Part shown: in pieces, positions 19,384 to 29,669 of the stretch
How positions within the stretch are numbered: position 1 is the stretch's first letter
How the letters are laid out: the number at the start of each line of letters is the position of its first letter
Origin: Posidonia oceanica
Lineage: Eukaryota; Streptophyta; Magnoliopsida; Alismatales; Posidoniaceae
NCBI GenBank assembly: GCA_037176725.1
Contig: JAZBRS010000057.1
Location: 90,727,501 to 90,791,500, forward strand
Reading direction: 5' to 3'
DNA: 64,000 nt
Program-made: the position numbers and the translations under genes
Notes under the pieces: model-generated
The model's database searches: none
What the model was told of the DNA's origin: nothing
The model's input: the letters and a program-made list of their open reading frames with translations, nothing else

Positions 19384-19390
19384 CTTATAT
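19384..19390 (-). promoter_or_regulatory. Candidate TATA box of the A-family LTR
   Basis: The minus strand reads ATATAAGCC, followed by a pyrimidine-rich, GC-rich stretch. The solo LTR has GATAAAAGC at the comparable place (35059-35067). If used, about 1.9 kb of U3 would precede it and about 4 kb of R-U5 would be transcribed. The assignment is by motif only. Confidence 0.5.
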
Positions 19391-21194
19391 CTGGGGAGGG
19401 GAGGCTGCTGGCGCGCTGGGAGTTTTTGAAATCCATTGGCGGCCACTGCAGCAGAGAAGACCGGTGTCGTCCGACTCCGGAAAAACCGCTGAGACGAGGG
19501 AGAGGCGGCGAGCTGCTGTAGATTGACACGATGGAGGACTCAAATTCGAATGGAGGAGGGAATCCTGTTGCCACAGCTTCGCGGGAGAATCGGCCGGAAA
19601 TAAAAAATGCAGAGGAAGATTGAGGAAGAAGAAGGGTGGGGAAGGTCGGACTGTGGGCCGAGAAAAAAAACGAAGAAATAAAAGAAAAAAGGAAATGGGC
19701 TGGATTGAGCCCAGTAAAGAAAAGAAAGAATAAAAAAGAAAAGTAAGAGAGAAGGAGAGGGTAGAATGGGGAAATAAGATAGGTAAAAATAAACTAAAAA
19801 TAAATAAAAATATTAGAAGAGTTGTGCTGTAGATTAGGATTTTAATTAAGATTTTTAATGGTTATTTTGAGTTGATTAATGTGTTTTGGGCTTGATTAGG
19901 GTTTTAGGGCTTTGGTTTTGTTCTTAATTGATTTTCACTTGATTAAATGTCTGTTAAACCTTTTTTAAATTGTTTTAAAAATTGTATTTCCCTTGTTGGA
20001 CACTTAGGATATTAATTAGGATTTTTCAGGATTTATTTCGCATGATTTTAGGGTTGGTTTTAGATTTTAAAGTTGTAGTCTTCTTAGGTTTTTTCTTTCT
20101 TAAGTCTTTTAAGTTATGTCTTGATTTTTTATTTAAGGATTTTTCTTGAAGTTTTTAGTTGGATTTTTTTGGTTTGATAGGGTGTTTTTAAGCTTTTCAG
20201 ATGTGTTTTCTTTTTTTCTTTTTTTTTTTTTAATTAAGTTTTTTCTTGTTTTTCTTATGTTTGTTAGGTTAAGTCTTTTGCCTTTCTTAATTACTTGTTC
20301 TAGTATTTGATTTTTTAATTCTTCTTTTTGGGTTTGTTTTTTAATTCCTCTGATGGGTTTTTACCTTTGGTGGTTCTTGATTTTATTTTAGCTTTTTCTT
20401 TGATTTTTCAGTGTTTTCTTTTGATTTGTTTTGCATTTTTTAGTTTGCATGCTTGGTTTTCTTTTTAGCTTGCTTAAGTTAAGTTTAAGTTGTTGATTGC
20501 TTGTTTAACATTTTTAATTGTTTTTCTTAGTGCACTGATTTGTTTGTTTTATGTTTTGAGATTTTACAGATTTTTATGGGTTTTTGTGGATTTTTGCAAA
20601 AGGGAGAAAAGGAAAAGAGAAGGAGGGAAGAAATGGAATAAAAAGGGGAATAAAAGGGAAAAGGATAGATTGGAGGAAAACGATTTTTAAAAATTCAGAA
20701 AAAGTGTTAAAAATAAAGTAAAAACCAGGATAAGATAGAGGAAGGGTAGAAGCACAGAGGGGGCCCACAGCCAAACCCAAAAAAGGATGAGAAGGGGGGA
20801 AAAAGGGAGATGATAATCAGGAGAGAGAGAGGAGAGAGAAAACGATAATCCCGGAGAGAGAAAAGGATAATTTGAGTGAATGAAGGTCTTAATGGTCTTG
20901 GAATGGGGTGAAAATTGGTGGGTGGGTAGTCTAAGTTTTGAAGTCTTGGGTCTGAAATTTTGGTTTGATTTTAAGGAGGTTTTGGAGGGGTTTCAAGGTG
21001 TAGGAAAAGGACAGTTTCACCTAAGTTTTCTAGGGTTTTTGGGAATGGGTCAGGCTTGGAAATTCCTAGGTTTTTGGGTAGGTTTGTTGAGTGGATAGTG
21101 GTGGGTTTTCCTATGAATTTTGGTTAGGTTTTGAGGTTGGGAAGGGGGGTAGAGGTTTAGGCCAAAATGGGCTGATTTTGAAGGGTTGAGAGGA

Positions 21195-21212
21195 GGGTTA
21201 GGGTTAGGGTTT
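21195..21212 (-). repeat. Telomere-like repeats near the start of the A-family LTR
   Basis: GGGTTAGGGTTAGGGTTT on the plus strand, i.e. AAACCCTAACCC-type in element sense, within 100 bases of the LTR start. The solo LTR has the same at 33224-33253. It resembles the plant telo-box and is too short to be a true telomere. Confidence 0.75.
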
Positions 21213-21283
21213 GGTTGGGGTTTGATCCAGCAACCAACAAGAGGGCTCCAAAGGTCTAGGCCTGCCAAGATGGGGTGTCAACA

Positions 21284-22212
21284 CCTGCATCTTAGTCACA
21301 TACTCAGGAGTGCATCCAGAGCCTTTCACTATTGCTATGTCTGTTGACTTCATGCCGTGCTGCATTAGGTCTGCTAGCCTTACTGTAGCTGCTGTTGAGT
21401 TGAAGGGATAGGACTGTAGGAGGCAGGGCGCTGTGCTGTCAACAAACGCACCTTGCCGAAAGCCAAACTGCCGCATGACCCAGATAGGATGGTATTCCAT
21501 ACCTTCGACGAATCCAGGCAACACCACGAGTCGCATGTTGCGGGCATCGAAGAAGACGTTGAAGGTTCAGCTGCGAATGGGGTGATTCGCCAGGTTACTG
21601 TAGCATCCATCAACTTAAACAGCTTCTGATACTCTTCTGGGACGCTTTTGAGGATCCTTGCATGGCCGCTGCTGCGGTATGTCTCAATGGCATGCCTCTG
21701 AGGGCGCAGGATGTCCATCTCCAGGTGTGTGGCTAACCAGATCTGCACAAGTACTCCGCAACCGTAGAAGTGGCGGCAGCAGTGCGAGACGCAATCCAAT
21801 GCATGGTAGGTCTCTGCTAGGATAACCGGTGCTAGGTCAAGCTGCCGGGTCGTCACGGTGAGTGCAATCTTGGTGACCTCAATTGCAACTGTCATCCAGC
21901 TGTGGCTGAAGATTAGCTCACCAAGGAAGCGGGTGACAAAGCTCCGAAGCCACAACTCGTCTCCCAGCTTGGCGCGCTTGTTTGCAGCTTCGTTGAAATA
22001 TGCTAAGTGAAGCATAGGCTCAGGTCCACTGTTGATCTTTGCTGGCATTCTACTGTGGTAAGCCCAGTTAGCTTACTTAGAGTTGTTGCATAGCCGTCAC
22101 GCCTCATGAACACAGTCAGTCTCATGATCTTGGAGAAGCCGCAGATCAGACGCGTTTCCTCTAGCATGGGCGTTAGCTCTGTTCTCCTGAAGCGGAAGAC
22201 ATGGTATGCTGG
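21284..22212 (-). pseudogene. C-terminal part of the DUF7745-like gene of element C, split by A and B insertions
   Basis: Minus-strand reading starts YHVFRFRRTELTPMLEE at the B junction and runs through ICGFSKI, VFMRRDGY, LGDELWLRSF-RFLGELIF, CCRHFYGC, EYHPIWVMRQFGF and GSGCTPEY to the A junction at 21283. There are at least two frameshifts, near 22050 (after TTVECQQ) and near 21555 (after AAEPS). The N-terminal part lies at 53662-53849. The orientation is that of element C pol, as in element A, and no intron is present at the place where element B's copy has one. Confidence 0.88.
22208..22212. repeat. Left target site duplication of element B
   Basis: GCTGG precedes the LTR start at 22213; GCTAG follows the other LTR at 53662-53666. 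Four of five bases match, and joining the flanks restores the DUF7745-like frame across the junction. Confidence 0.8.
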
Positions 22213-24492
22213 TGTGACCGTCTCTTTCGACGTACGACTCGGGGGCCGCTGCCAAAGCTCGCAAACGCCCGACCGTAGGGAATGAGGGCCACAGCTAATG
22301 GTGTATCTGAGGAAAGTTCGACTCGAGGAAGAAAACACCAATAAAATGATAAGTGACAATAAGAAGAAAAAGGAAAGGGATCAAGTCTAAATTCCCTGAC
22401 GGAGTGGCCATTCTTATGCGATCGTCTCTCGCATATGACACGGGAGCCACTGCCAAAGCTCGCAAACGCCCGGTCAAAGAGAAAGAGGGTCTCAATTAAT
22501 GGCATATCCGAGGAGGATTCAACCCGATAAAGAGAGTAAAATTACCAATAAATGACAAAATCGGCGAATGAGCTAAACAACAACAAAAAAGGGGGAGTCG
22601 CCACCTAGTCTAATTGGGAAAAGCCGGAAGACAAGGAAAATCGGGAGTAAACAAACAGAACAAAGGGAAACAGAGTGGATCCATGCAAAACGGATGCGAC
22701 ACTGAGTCATTGCAGTCCAGAGATGGGTAAGGACTCCTGTAATGTGCGGGGAAGGTGTTAGGCACCCCCGACACGCTCAAGGAGCGGCCTTTTCTAACGT
22801 CATTCCGCTCATAGTGTGGCTCAATGTAGGCTGAAGGCCAATTAATATGCTCTAGCTAAAGGAAACATGCCATGATAGTTCAAGAAGGTGAAAGGAAAGA
22901 ACCTTGAATAGACATGCGCATAGATTAAGAGAAAACCAAGGCAAATAGCTACATAAAGCTAAGAGGCAAACATGCATAAGGGAAATAAGTGCGAGAAGAT
23001 AGGATTTCGATAAACATCACACATACTGAAAGACATCAGGTAAACAACAATATAATGCTGGAGAGTAACATACATAATAAAAAGTAAAGGTAAAGCATGT
23101 AAGGCTTAAGTAAATATTGCTCAAAAGGAAACAGAGAAGTAATTAAAGGATACTTGAATGTAAACACATGAGGGGTAGCTAAGATGAGGGTAAAATGCTC
23201 TATCCACATCTATAGAGGCTACTATTAAATACACGGGGGTCTCACGCGGGACCTCCACGCGGGAACAGTTCGCATGTCCAGTGGAAAGTCATAGCCAAAT
23301 GGGAGGCTCTCCTCAATTCAATTCGGTATAGAACCGATTGGATAATGAGGAGGGGACGTCCCGAAACAATAATATGCAATAATATCAAAGAAATAAACAT
23401 AAACACAGGTCGAAAAGGGGCTGGGAACTCTGCCTGATATCAAAGTCAAACAAGCGGGAGGTCCATGGGAGACCTCGGCGCGGGACTGGTCGGTTCAGAC
23501 AGAGAACCTTCATCGCCAGATTCCGGGCCCAACAGCTAATAGAATTTAAAGCAAACAGATGGATGATGAAGAGAGGATGCTTGACAACAAAAATGTACTA
23601 GATTATAAAAGAAACAGATGCAAATAAGGGTCGGAAAAGGGCTGTGAACTTGGCCTGACGTCACGGTCAGACACACAGGAGGTCCATACGGGACCTCGGC
23701 GCGGGACCGGCCATTCAGACAGAGTACCTTCATCACCAAATTTTGGACCCGATGCTTGATGAAATGCAATGGAAATGGTTGGGGAAGCAAGGTGATGTAC
23801 CCAGCTATCCAAACGAGGTGCAGATGCGAAGCGACGCCGCCTGAATCGCTGCCCCTGCCTCGGCAGTATCGCGTCGGTGACTGCACACCTCCGCCGGCCA
23901 TAGAGGGGGCTTGGAGAGTGCTATCAGCCATGGACGCACTGAGGAAGCTTGAGGCGAGTACGGGAGATCCTACCGGAGACTCAGAACAGTGGGGTAGGGC
24001 AGTTATGTGCACGATGGTGCGAGGCTATACGCGAGCCGTCTGCCCTCCGCGAGAGGCGGCGGATGAGGAAAGACATAGACAATGCAGCTATCTAAAATAC
24101 GAATAGCACTAGGGAAATAAACATGCAATAGCTAGGAACTATTCTAAGCTAACTGGAGGACGAGTGCTTGCCTGAGACACGCTGTAGGCGGTGTCTTCTC
24201 TAGCGATGGCGCTGCTACAGACACGCGGCTGGACGGAGGCTGCGGAGCTCAAGGGAGGTCACACACTCTCTCATGGGCTCAAGGGGAGGCTCTGGAGGTG
24301 GTGGAGCTCGAGTGTAGTCTCAACAGCGAGGAGGTTCACCGGAGTTGGGTTCTCAATCCCAGAACGCTGGAATTGAGGGGTTTTGGGAGGTCTGGAGGCT
24401 CTGGGAAGTTCGGGAGGTTGCTCGGGATTCAAGAGGGGTGCTTAGGGAAGCTCGAGAAGCTAGAGAGCATGCTCGGCCGGTCGGGAGCACTG

Positions 24493-24499
24493 TTTTATA
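24493..24499 (-). promoter_or_regulatory. TATA box of the B-family LTR (3' copy)
   Basis: TATAAAA on the minus strand, in CCTATAAAACAG. It is conserved at 52960-52966 in the 5' LTR and at 62587-62593 in element D. It lies about 700 bases from the LTR start, so about 2.3 kb of R-U5 would be transcribed. Confidence 0.7.
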
Positions 24500-24726
24500 G
24501 GCAGAGGAAAACGGTGTAAACCGTTGGTGCAGATCTGGATTTAAAATGGGTGGATGAGATGTCGGTTGAAGATCAACGGGTGGAGTTAGTTGGGATGGAC
24601 GGCGGGATGATCCAGGTGTCCAGAGGCACAAGCTCAGATCGGCAGGAGCCAATGGCGAGCGAGAAAAAGGTGGACCAAGGTGATTGGTCCACCTGATTTT
24701 TGCTATTGACGCTGGACAAAACGTGG

Positions 24727-24985
24727 GAGCTCGACGCGGGAGCTCGGCGCGAGTGTCAGTCTGTCAGTTTTCGCTACTGACACAGGACAACAAGCAGGAG
24801 CTCTACGTGGGAGTTCTACGCGAGTGTCAGAGTGTCAGTTTTTGCCACTGATACTGGAAAACACGCGGGAGTGCCATGCGGGAGCTCAACGCAAGAGTGA
24901 TCCTGCCAGTTTTGCCACTGATGCAGGATAACATGCGGGAGCGCCACGTGGGAGCTCTATGCGGGAGTGATCTTGTCAGTTAGCT
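24727..24985. repeat. U3 tandem repeats with paired GCGGGAGCTC motifs
   Basis: About four units of roughly 65-70 bases, each with two CGCGGGAGCTC-like motifs followed by GTGTCAG and a TTTTNGCNACTGA phrase. They lie 230-490 bases upstream of the TATA box in element sense. The same array occurs at about 53190-53438 and, in plus orientation, 62133-62362. Enhancer function is inference. Confidence 0.75.
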
Positions 24986-25194
24986 ACCTCGCCTTCTGAT
25001 CCTACTTCTCTGGTTCATGGACTATCCAAGGCTAAGGTTTTGGGGTATTTGTGGTAGTGGATGTATTGGGATATGATTGGTGGAGTTTTGATGGGTTTGG
25101 GTTTGGGGCTTCAAGAAAAGGTTGGGGCCGCCTCGTCCACGCGCTTCTGAGAGCAAACAACCATCACCCGACTTCCAGATTTGGGGTGTCTACA

Positions 25195-25207
25195 GATGCC
25201 CCTCCCT
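25195..25207 (-). promoter_or_regulatory. Polypurine tract of element B
   Basis: The minus strand reads AGGGAGGGGCATC directly before the LTR start TGTAGACACC. This is the expected position and composition for the plus-strand DNA primer of reverse transcription, and it fixes 22213-25194 as the 3' LTR. Confidence 0.85.
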
Positions 25208-26047
25208 GAGCTAGGTCGAGGGGACCAAGGCCGTTGCTCAGGGTTGACAAAGACACCCCGCCTAAAGTCGGTGGGAGAAATGTTACTATCGACGTGAGTC
25301 ACTTATTCGGCGGATGCACCGAAAAGGTCGTGACTCATTGTCGCAATGCAAATGCGAATGCAAATGCCAATGCAAAATGCAAAAGTTAGGATGCAAAGTT
25401 AGTGTTAGTCTTGAGATGCTGATGGTATGCTGGTGCATGTTGAGCGGTGTGTGGCTCAAACGCGGGGTGCTGTTCGCCGAGCCTTGCTCTAAACGAGGGC
25501 GATGCAGATGCTGTGCGATGAGCGGTGCATGGCCCAGACGTGGGGTGCCAATCGCCGAGGATTGCTCTAAGCGACGGCGATGCAGAAGCAAATGATGCAA
25601 TGCGCGATGAGTTAACGGACTCACCACCAGATAGTTCGGGTTATCGGCCCAAGGGGAAAGAATAGCGGCCTAGGACAACCGAAAAAAGATGCCCCTGGTA
25701 TCGAGTAACGATGCCAAGGGCAGCCGCAGTGTTCTTGGCGGAAAGAGGAGAGGTGCAGGACAGCTATGACGGGCGTCAACTGAGCAATTAAGGGCTGCCA
25801 GCTTGAAGGAGGGAAAGATCCTTCAAGACAGTAGAAAAAAGATGTCCCTGGTATCGAGAAACGATGCCAGGGGGCAGCAAAACACTCCAGACATGGTGAC
25901 GGGTGTCGGCCGAACAGTTAGGGATGCTAGCCCGGGCAGAGAAGCCCCAAACACTTTGATGGATGTCATCTGGGCAGTTAGGGCTGCCAGCCCGAGCAGA
26001 CATTTTGACGGTTGTCGACCGAGTAGTTAGGGCTGCCAGCCCAAGTA
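25208..26047. repeat. Proximal 3' UTR of element B with an 80-bp duplication and short modules
   Basis: GAGCGGTG-type units recur at about 25441 and 25521 with a period of about 80 bases (25437-25592). Hairpin phrases GCCCCTGGTATCG and CAGTTAGGGCTGCCAGCCC-type modules follow (about 25632, 25787, 25913, 25976, 26026). The same module types occur in element A's 3' UTR, so the region is homologous in kind though not in detail. Confidence 0.75.
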
Positions 26048-26815
26048 GAAAGGCTTGTCCTTGACTGAGGAAACAAGCAGGCGGGGCTTCGTCCGTTCGA
26101 AACGAAGACGCGTGAGAAAGGCTTGTCCTCGACCGAGGAGACAAGCAGGCGGGGCTCCGTCCGTCTGGAACGAAGACACGCGAGAAAGGTTTGTCCTCGA
26201 CCGAGGAGACAAGCAAGCGGGGCTCCGTCCGTCTAGAACGAAGACGCACGAGAAAGGCTTGTCCTCGACCGAGGAGACAAGCAGGCGGGGCTCCGTCCGT
26301 CTGGAATGAAGATGCACGAGAAAGGCTTGTCCTCGATTGAGGAGACAAGCATGTGGGGTCCGTCCGTTTGGAACGAAGACGTGCGAAAAAGGCTCGTCCT
26401 CGATCGAGGAGGCAAGCAGGCGGGGCTCCGTCCGTTTGGAACGAAGACGCGCGAGAAAGGCTTGTCCTCGACTGAGGAGACAAGCAGGCGGGGCTCCATC
26501 CATCTAGAACGAAGACGCGTAAGAAAGGCTTGTCCTCGACCGAGGAGACAAGCAGGCGAGGCTCCGTCCGTTTGAACGAAGACACGCGAGAAAGGCTTGT
26601 CCTCGACCGAGGAGACAAGCAGGCGGGGCTCCGTCTGTCTGGAACGAAGACGCACAAGAAAAGGCTTGTCCTCGACCGAGGAGACAAGCAGGCAGGGCTC
26701 CGTCCGTCTGGAACGAAGACGCGCGAGAAAGGCTTGTCCTCGACCAAGAAAACAAGCAGGTGGGGCTCCGTCCGTCTGGAATGAAGTTGCGCGAGAAAGG
26801 CTGAAATGCGATAAG
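26048..26815. repeat. 68-bp tandem array, 11 copies
   Basis: Units start GAAAGGCTTGTCCTCGACCG at 26048, 26116 and 26184, giving a period of 68, with the last partial unit at 26795. Each unit has an imperfect inverted repeat (GCTTGTCCTCG versus CGAGGAGACAAGC). Sixty-eight is not divisible by three and the unit lacks stops in several frames, so long false ORFs appear on both strands (for example 25788-26834). Confidence 0.95.
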
Positions 26816-28080
26816 TTTCGGACTTATCGACCACGAAGATAACGAGAATACCAATACATGGAGGTTTGGCAGAGGTCCAGAGACGATCCTGTGACAGTTA
26901 GGGATGTCAGCCCGAGAAGGAAATCCGGGAAGTGGGTGCGCTTCGATTCTGACGGCTTGTGACTGCGTCGCCTCGAGGGGTGAAACTGCGGCTTCTGTTC
27001 TGCTAGGGGCTTCTATGCAAATCTCTCAGTATGCGGTGCATGGCAGCTTCGTTCGGCCAATCCTCTTGAAGAGGTTCAGATCGCCTGATATAACTGTAGG
27101 GGTCTCTCTGCAATTTGTCCAAATTGCGAGGCTCATTGCCCATCCCAGGCTGTAGCGACCTGATCAGGTCTTGCTCTGATTCCCTTGTGACCACAAAGGA
27201 TCCTGCTGAGGCTCGGTTGGAAACCAGAGCCGATCTGCCATTCCTGTGAAAGCTAGGGGCCTATCTGCAATTTCTGCCAACTGCTGTCTTCTGTCCATTT
27301 TGGACTGTTATGACCTGACCAGGTCCTGCTCAGATTCCCTTGTGACCACAAAGGATCCTGCCGAGGCTCGGTGGGAAACCAGAGTCGATTTGCCATTCTT
27401 GTGAAAGCTAAGGGCCTATCTGCAATTTCTACAAACCGTGATATAATTGACCTACTGGCCAGCGGATGCTGCCGTCCTGTTGTTCGTCCAGGGCACTTAT
27501 GGTGAAACAAACATCGATGCACTGCCGTGAGGGCTCTGCCTCGGGCTGTGGCTATTCCCGGTGCTCGTGCAAAAGCTAGGGGCCTTTATGCAATTTCTAG
27601 AGAACTGGGGGTTGTTTTTGCAATTTGCTGAATGCCAATAGTCTACTGCCTACCCTGGGGCATCCGTGATGCAATGAGTGTTGTCGAACATCGATGCAAA
27701 AGTTCTGTCACGACGTTGTGATCATTTTTGCCGTCTGCGAGAAGCTAGGGACCTGTGTGCAATTTTGCAAAACTACAGGGTTCTGAGGCAAATTTCACTG
27801 TTCTGGGAATCTTTCTGGTGATGTCCACCTGTGCCGGGCCCTATAGCAATTTTGTCAAGTAGAGGGTGCTCTGATTGGTTGCTGCAAGATTAGAGTGAAA
27901 AATGCAAATTTCTGGGTAAATTGTGCTTTGGCCCTTGAAGAAATTTACCGGGAATGCCAAAGGATTTAAAACCTGGTGGGACCCACCGGGGTAACTGCCT
28001 GCAACCGTTTCTGGGCTCTGAGGGTGCATCCCTCCATTTTGTGCTAAAGAAAACCCCAAGTTTTATTTTGCAACTTAAAA
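26816..28080 (-). repeat. Distal 3' UTR of element B with dispersed GAAATTGCA phrases
   Basis: No gene. In element sense about ten copies of GAAATTGCANANAGGCCCCTAG-like phrases occur (near 27010, 27110, 27265, 27425, 27580, 27760 and others). A longer duplication, CCTGACCAGGTCCTGCTC followed by GATTCCCTTGTGACCACAAAGG, occurs near 27160-27245 and 27310-27395. The phrase is the same type and orientation, relative to the element, as in the A-family LTR. Confidence 0.7.
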
Positions 28081-29669
28081 GGGGGTGGCACTATTCATTT
28101 ATTTGATTTGCTAAGTTTTATGTTTGATTTCACTTGCGTTCTTGCTCAAACAAAAAATGGTGCCCTGGCATTCCTCTTCACCTCTCTTCCTCATTTTCCA
28201 CACTGTTTGCTCGTCTCCCCCTTCTCCTGTGTGCGACGGCTGGTGGTGATGTCGGTGGCGAGATCGTGGGACGGTGGCGATAGGGGCACAGCGGCTTGCA
28301 AAAACCCTTCCGTGGGAGGACCTCCGCGAGCGCAGGGCGCGGGATTTGAGGCGGGGTTGATCTCCGGCGGCGGTGGGGATTCTCCGGCGACATCAACAAA
28401 AATGGTATGCCTCGGATTCCTCCTTTCCCTTTTTTCTCTTTTGTATGCCGTCTCTATCTCCTCTTCTTCCCCTCTCCTCCGGGGCATCGCCGGACAGGGG
28501 CTGCCGGCGATGAGCTGGGGCTCATTGTGGTGCCAGCGGTGATGGGTGCCACGACTGTGGCTTTGCACGGCTGGTTGCCGGTGGGGGGAGGCTCGGTTGT
28601 TGGGACCGCATGGAGGTGAGTGTGGCTAGAGGTGGGTGCTCGGCTGCGAGGGGCTCGGCCGTGATGGGGGCTGTTCCGGCAGTGGAGAGGCACGGGAAGG
28701 ATGCTCGGCCGACTGGGTTCGATGCCTGGAGGGGGTGCTCGGTCGGTGGGCTGGAGGCTTGGCCGTAGGCTGGGGTTGTCCTTGTTGCTTGCATTTTCAG
28801 TTCTTCTTTCTCTCTTTTCTTTTTTTTACTGCAATGTGAAAAATGCAAAACGAAGCTTCTTGCTCTTGATTTTTTTCAATGCCCCGTTTGATTTGCTTTC
28901 ACCATGCTTGAAATATGCTATGCTTGATTCATGCTGATTGACAATGCTGATTTTGCTTGAACCTGTTGTATGCCATCCTTGCTTGAATGCTCATATATGT
29001 GCCATGAACAAGCTTTGAACGTGCGTGATTAAATCAGTATACTGCCTTCCTGATTTTTTTGTATGCCGGACTGAATGCTATGCTTGTTTTCTCATTTATT
29101 GATTTCCACCACAGATTTGTAATTTCCAGCTTGATGTAATGTACCGTGAACCTGTTTGAAAATGCATGATTAAATCTGGCATTGCTCTACTGATCTATTT
29201 GCAAGCTATGCTCTCCCTTTTCTGCTGGATATGGCATGCTAAATAGGCCCCTGGACTTAGCATTTAAATTCTGAAACTTTACCTATATGCATTTGGCTGC
29301 TTTGAGCTGCATTCTGATTTTTTTTTGCCAAACCCGATGATGCTTTGTTTAGGTTTGTCTGAATTTTGACATAATATGTCGAATATATGCCTGCTTGCTA
29401 TGCACTGTATTCCGTTAGCCTCGGCTATGCATTTTGCTTGATCTTGGCTGTATTTGAAATACCAGTATTTGTTTAAATACTTGATAAAGTATGCTTGTAC
29501 CGCCATTTGCCTGATTTACATGCACCCGTGATGTTCTTATGGCATGCCTATTGTTTGCATTTACGTGTGCATAATCCCGCTTGTGCTGGGCATTGTTTCG
29601 TGAGATGAATGCTGTTGTGTTCTTTTCCTTGCACTTAGAATGTGATTTGCTCTGATCCTCTTGACTTTT
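28081..29669 (+). other. Region upstream of the antisense PMD gene, possible promoter and first exon
   Basis: A GC-rich island at about 28230-28790 is followed by T-rich sequence to about 29640. CAACAAAAATGGTATGCC near 28395 could be a start codon or a splice donor. The composition change resembles promoter and first exon followed by a long intron, but I find no conserved coding signal and make no firm gene call. Confidence 0.4.

Larger units (their letters stand above)
1..21283 (-). mobile_element. Element A: Tat-lineage Ty3/gypsy retrotransposon, 3' LTR off the left edge
   Basis: Read on the minus strand, the order is 5' LTR (21283 to 15340), primer binding site, leader, gag, protease, G-patch, reverse transcriptase, RNase H, second RNase H, integrase, a DUF7745-like ORF and a tandem-repeat 3' UTR. 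The right boundary is sharp: the LTR ends in TGTCAACA at 21283 and the next bases continue a broken DUF7745-like gene of element C. The left LTR and left target duplication lie outside the window; the right flank begins CCTGC. The gag-pol frame is open over 14168-5259 apart from four stops, so this is the least decayed of the three elements. Lineage assignment rests on the dual RNase H and the tRNA-Arg primer site. Confidence 0.9.
15340..21283 (-). repeat. 5' LTR of element A, 5944 bp
   Basis: Bounded by TG at 15340 and CA at 21283 in plus coordinates, next to the primer site on one side and a foreign gene on the other. The same sequence family occurs as the solo LTR at 33164-38909 in the opposite orientation, which fixes both ends. 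In element sense it starts TGTTGACACC, has telomere-like repeats near the start, T/A-rich and GC-rich blocks, a TATA-like box at 19384-19390, a block of AAATTGCA phrases (18070 to 17050), a 31-base minisatellite (16300 to 15975) and a conserved U5 block (15693 to 15641). It has no credible gene; the many small ORFs reflect simple composition. Confidence 0.93.
22213..25194 (-). repeat. 3' LTR of element B, 2982 bp
   Basis: Plus coordinates begin TGTGACCGTC and end GGGGTGTCTACA; it is closely similar to 50670-53661 along its whole length. In element sense it starts TGTAGACACC, has a U3 array of GCGGGAGCTC-type motifs (about 24985 to 24727), a TATA box at 24493-24499, an internal duplication spaced 222 bases (23407-23514 and 23629-23736) and a second duplication near the U5 end (from 22213 and about 22421). 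The differences from the 5' LTR that I sampled are mostly transitions. No gene is present. Confidence 0.93.

Noticed and set aside
25788..26834. 348-codon ORF with repeated Arg/Ser/Pro-rich segments
   Set aside because: It lies on the 68-bp tandem array and is matched by equally open frames on both strands, so it reflects a stop-poor repeat unit.
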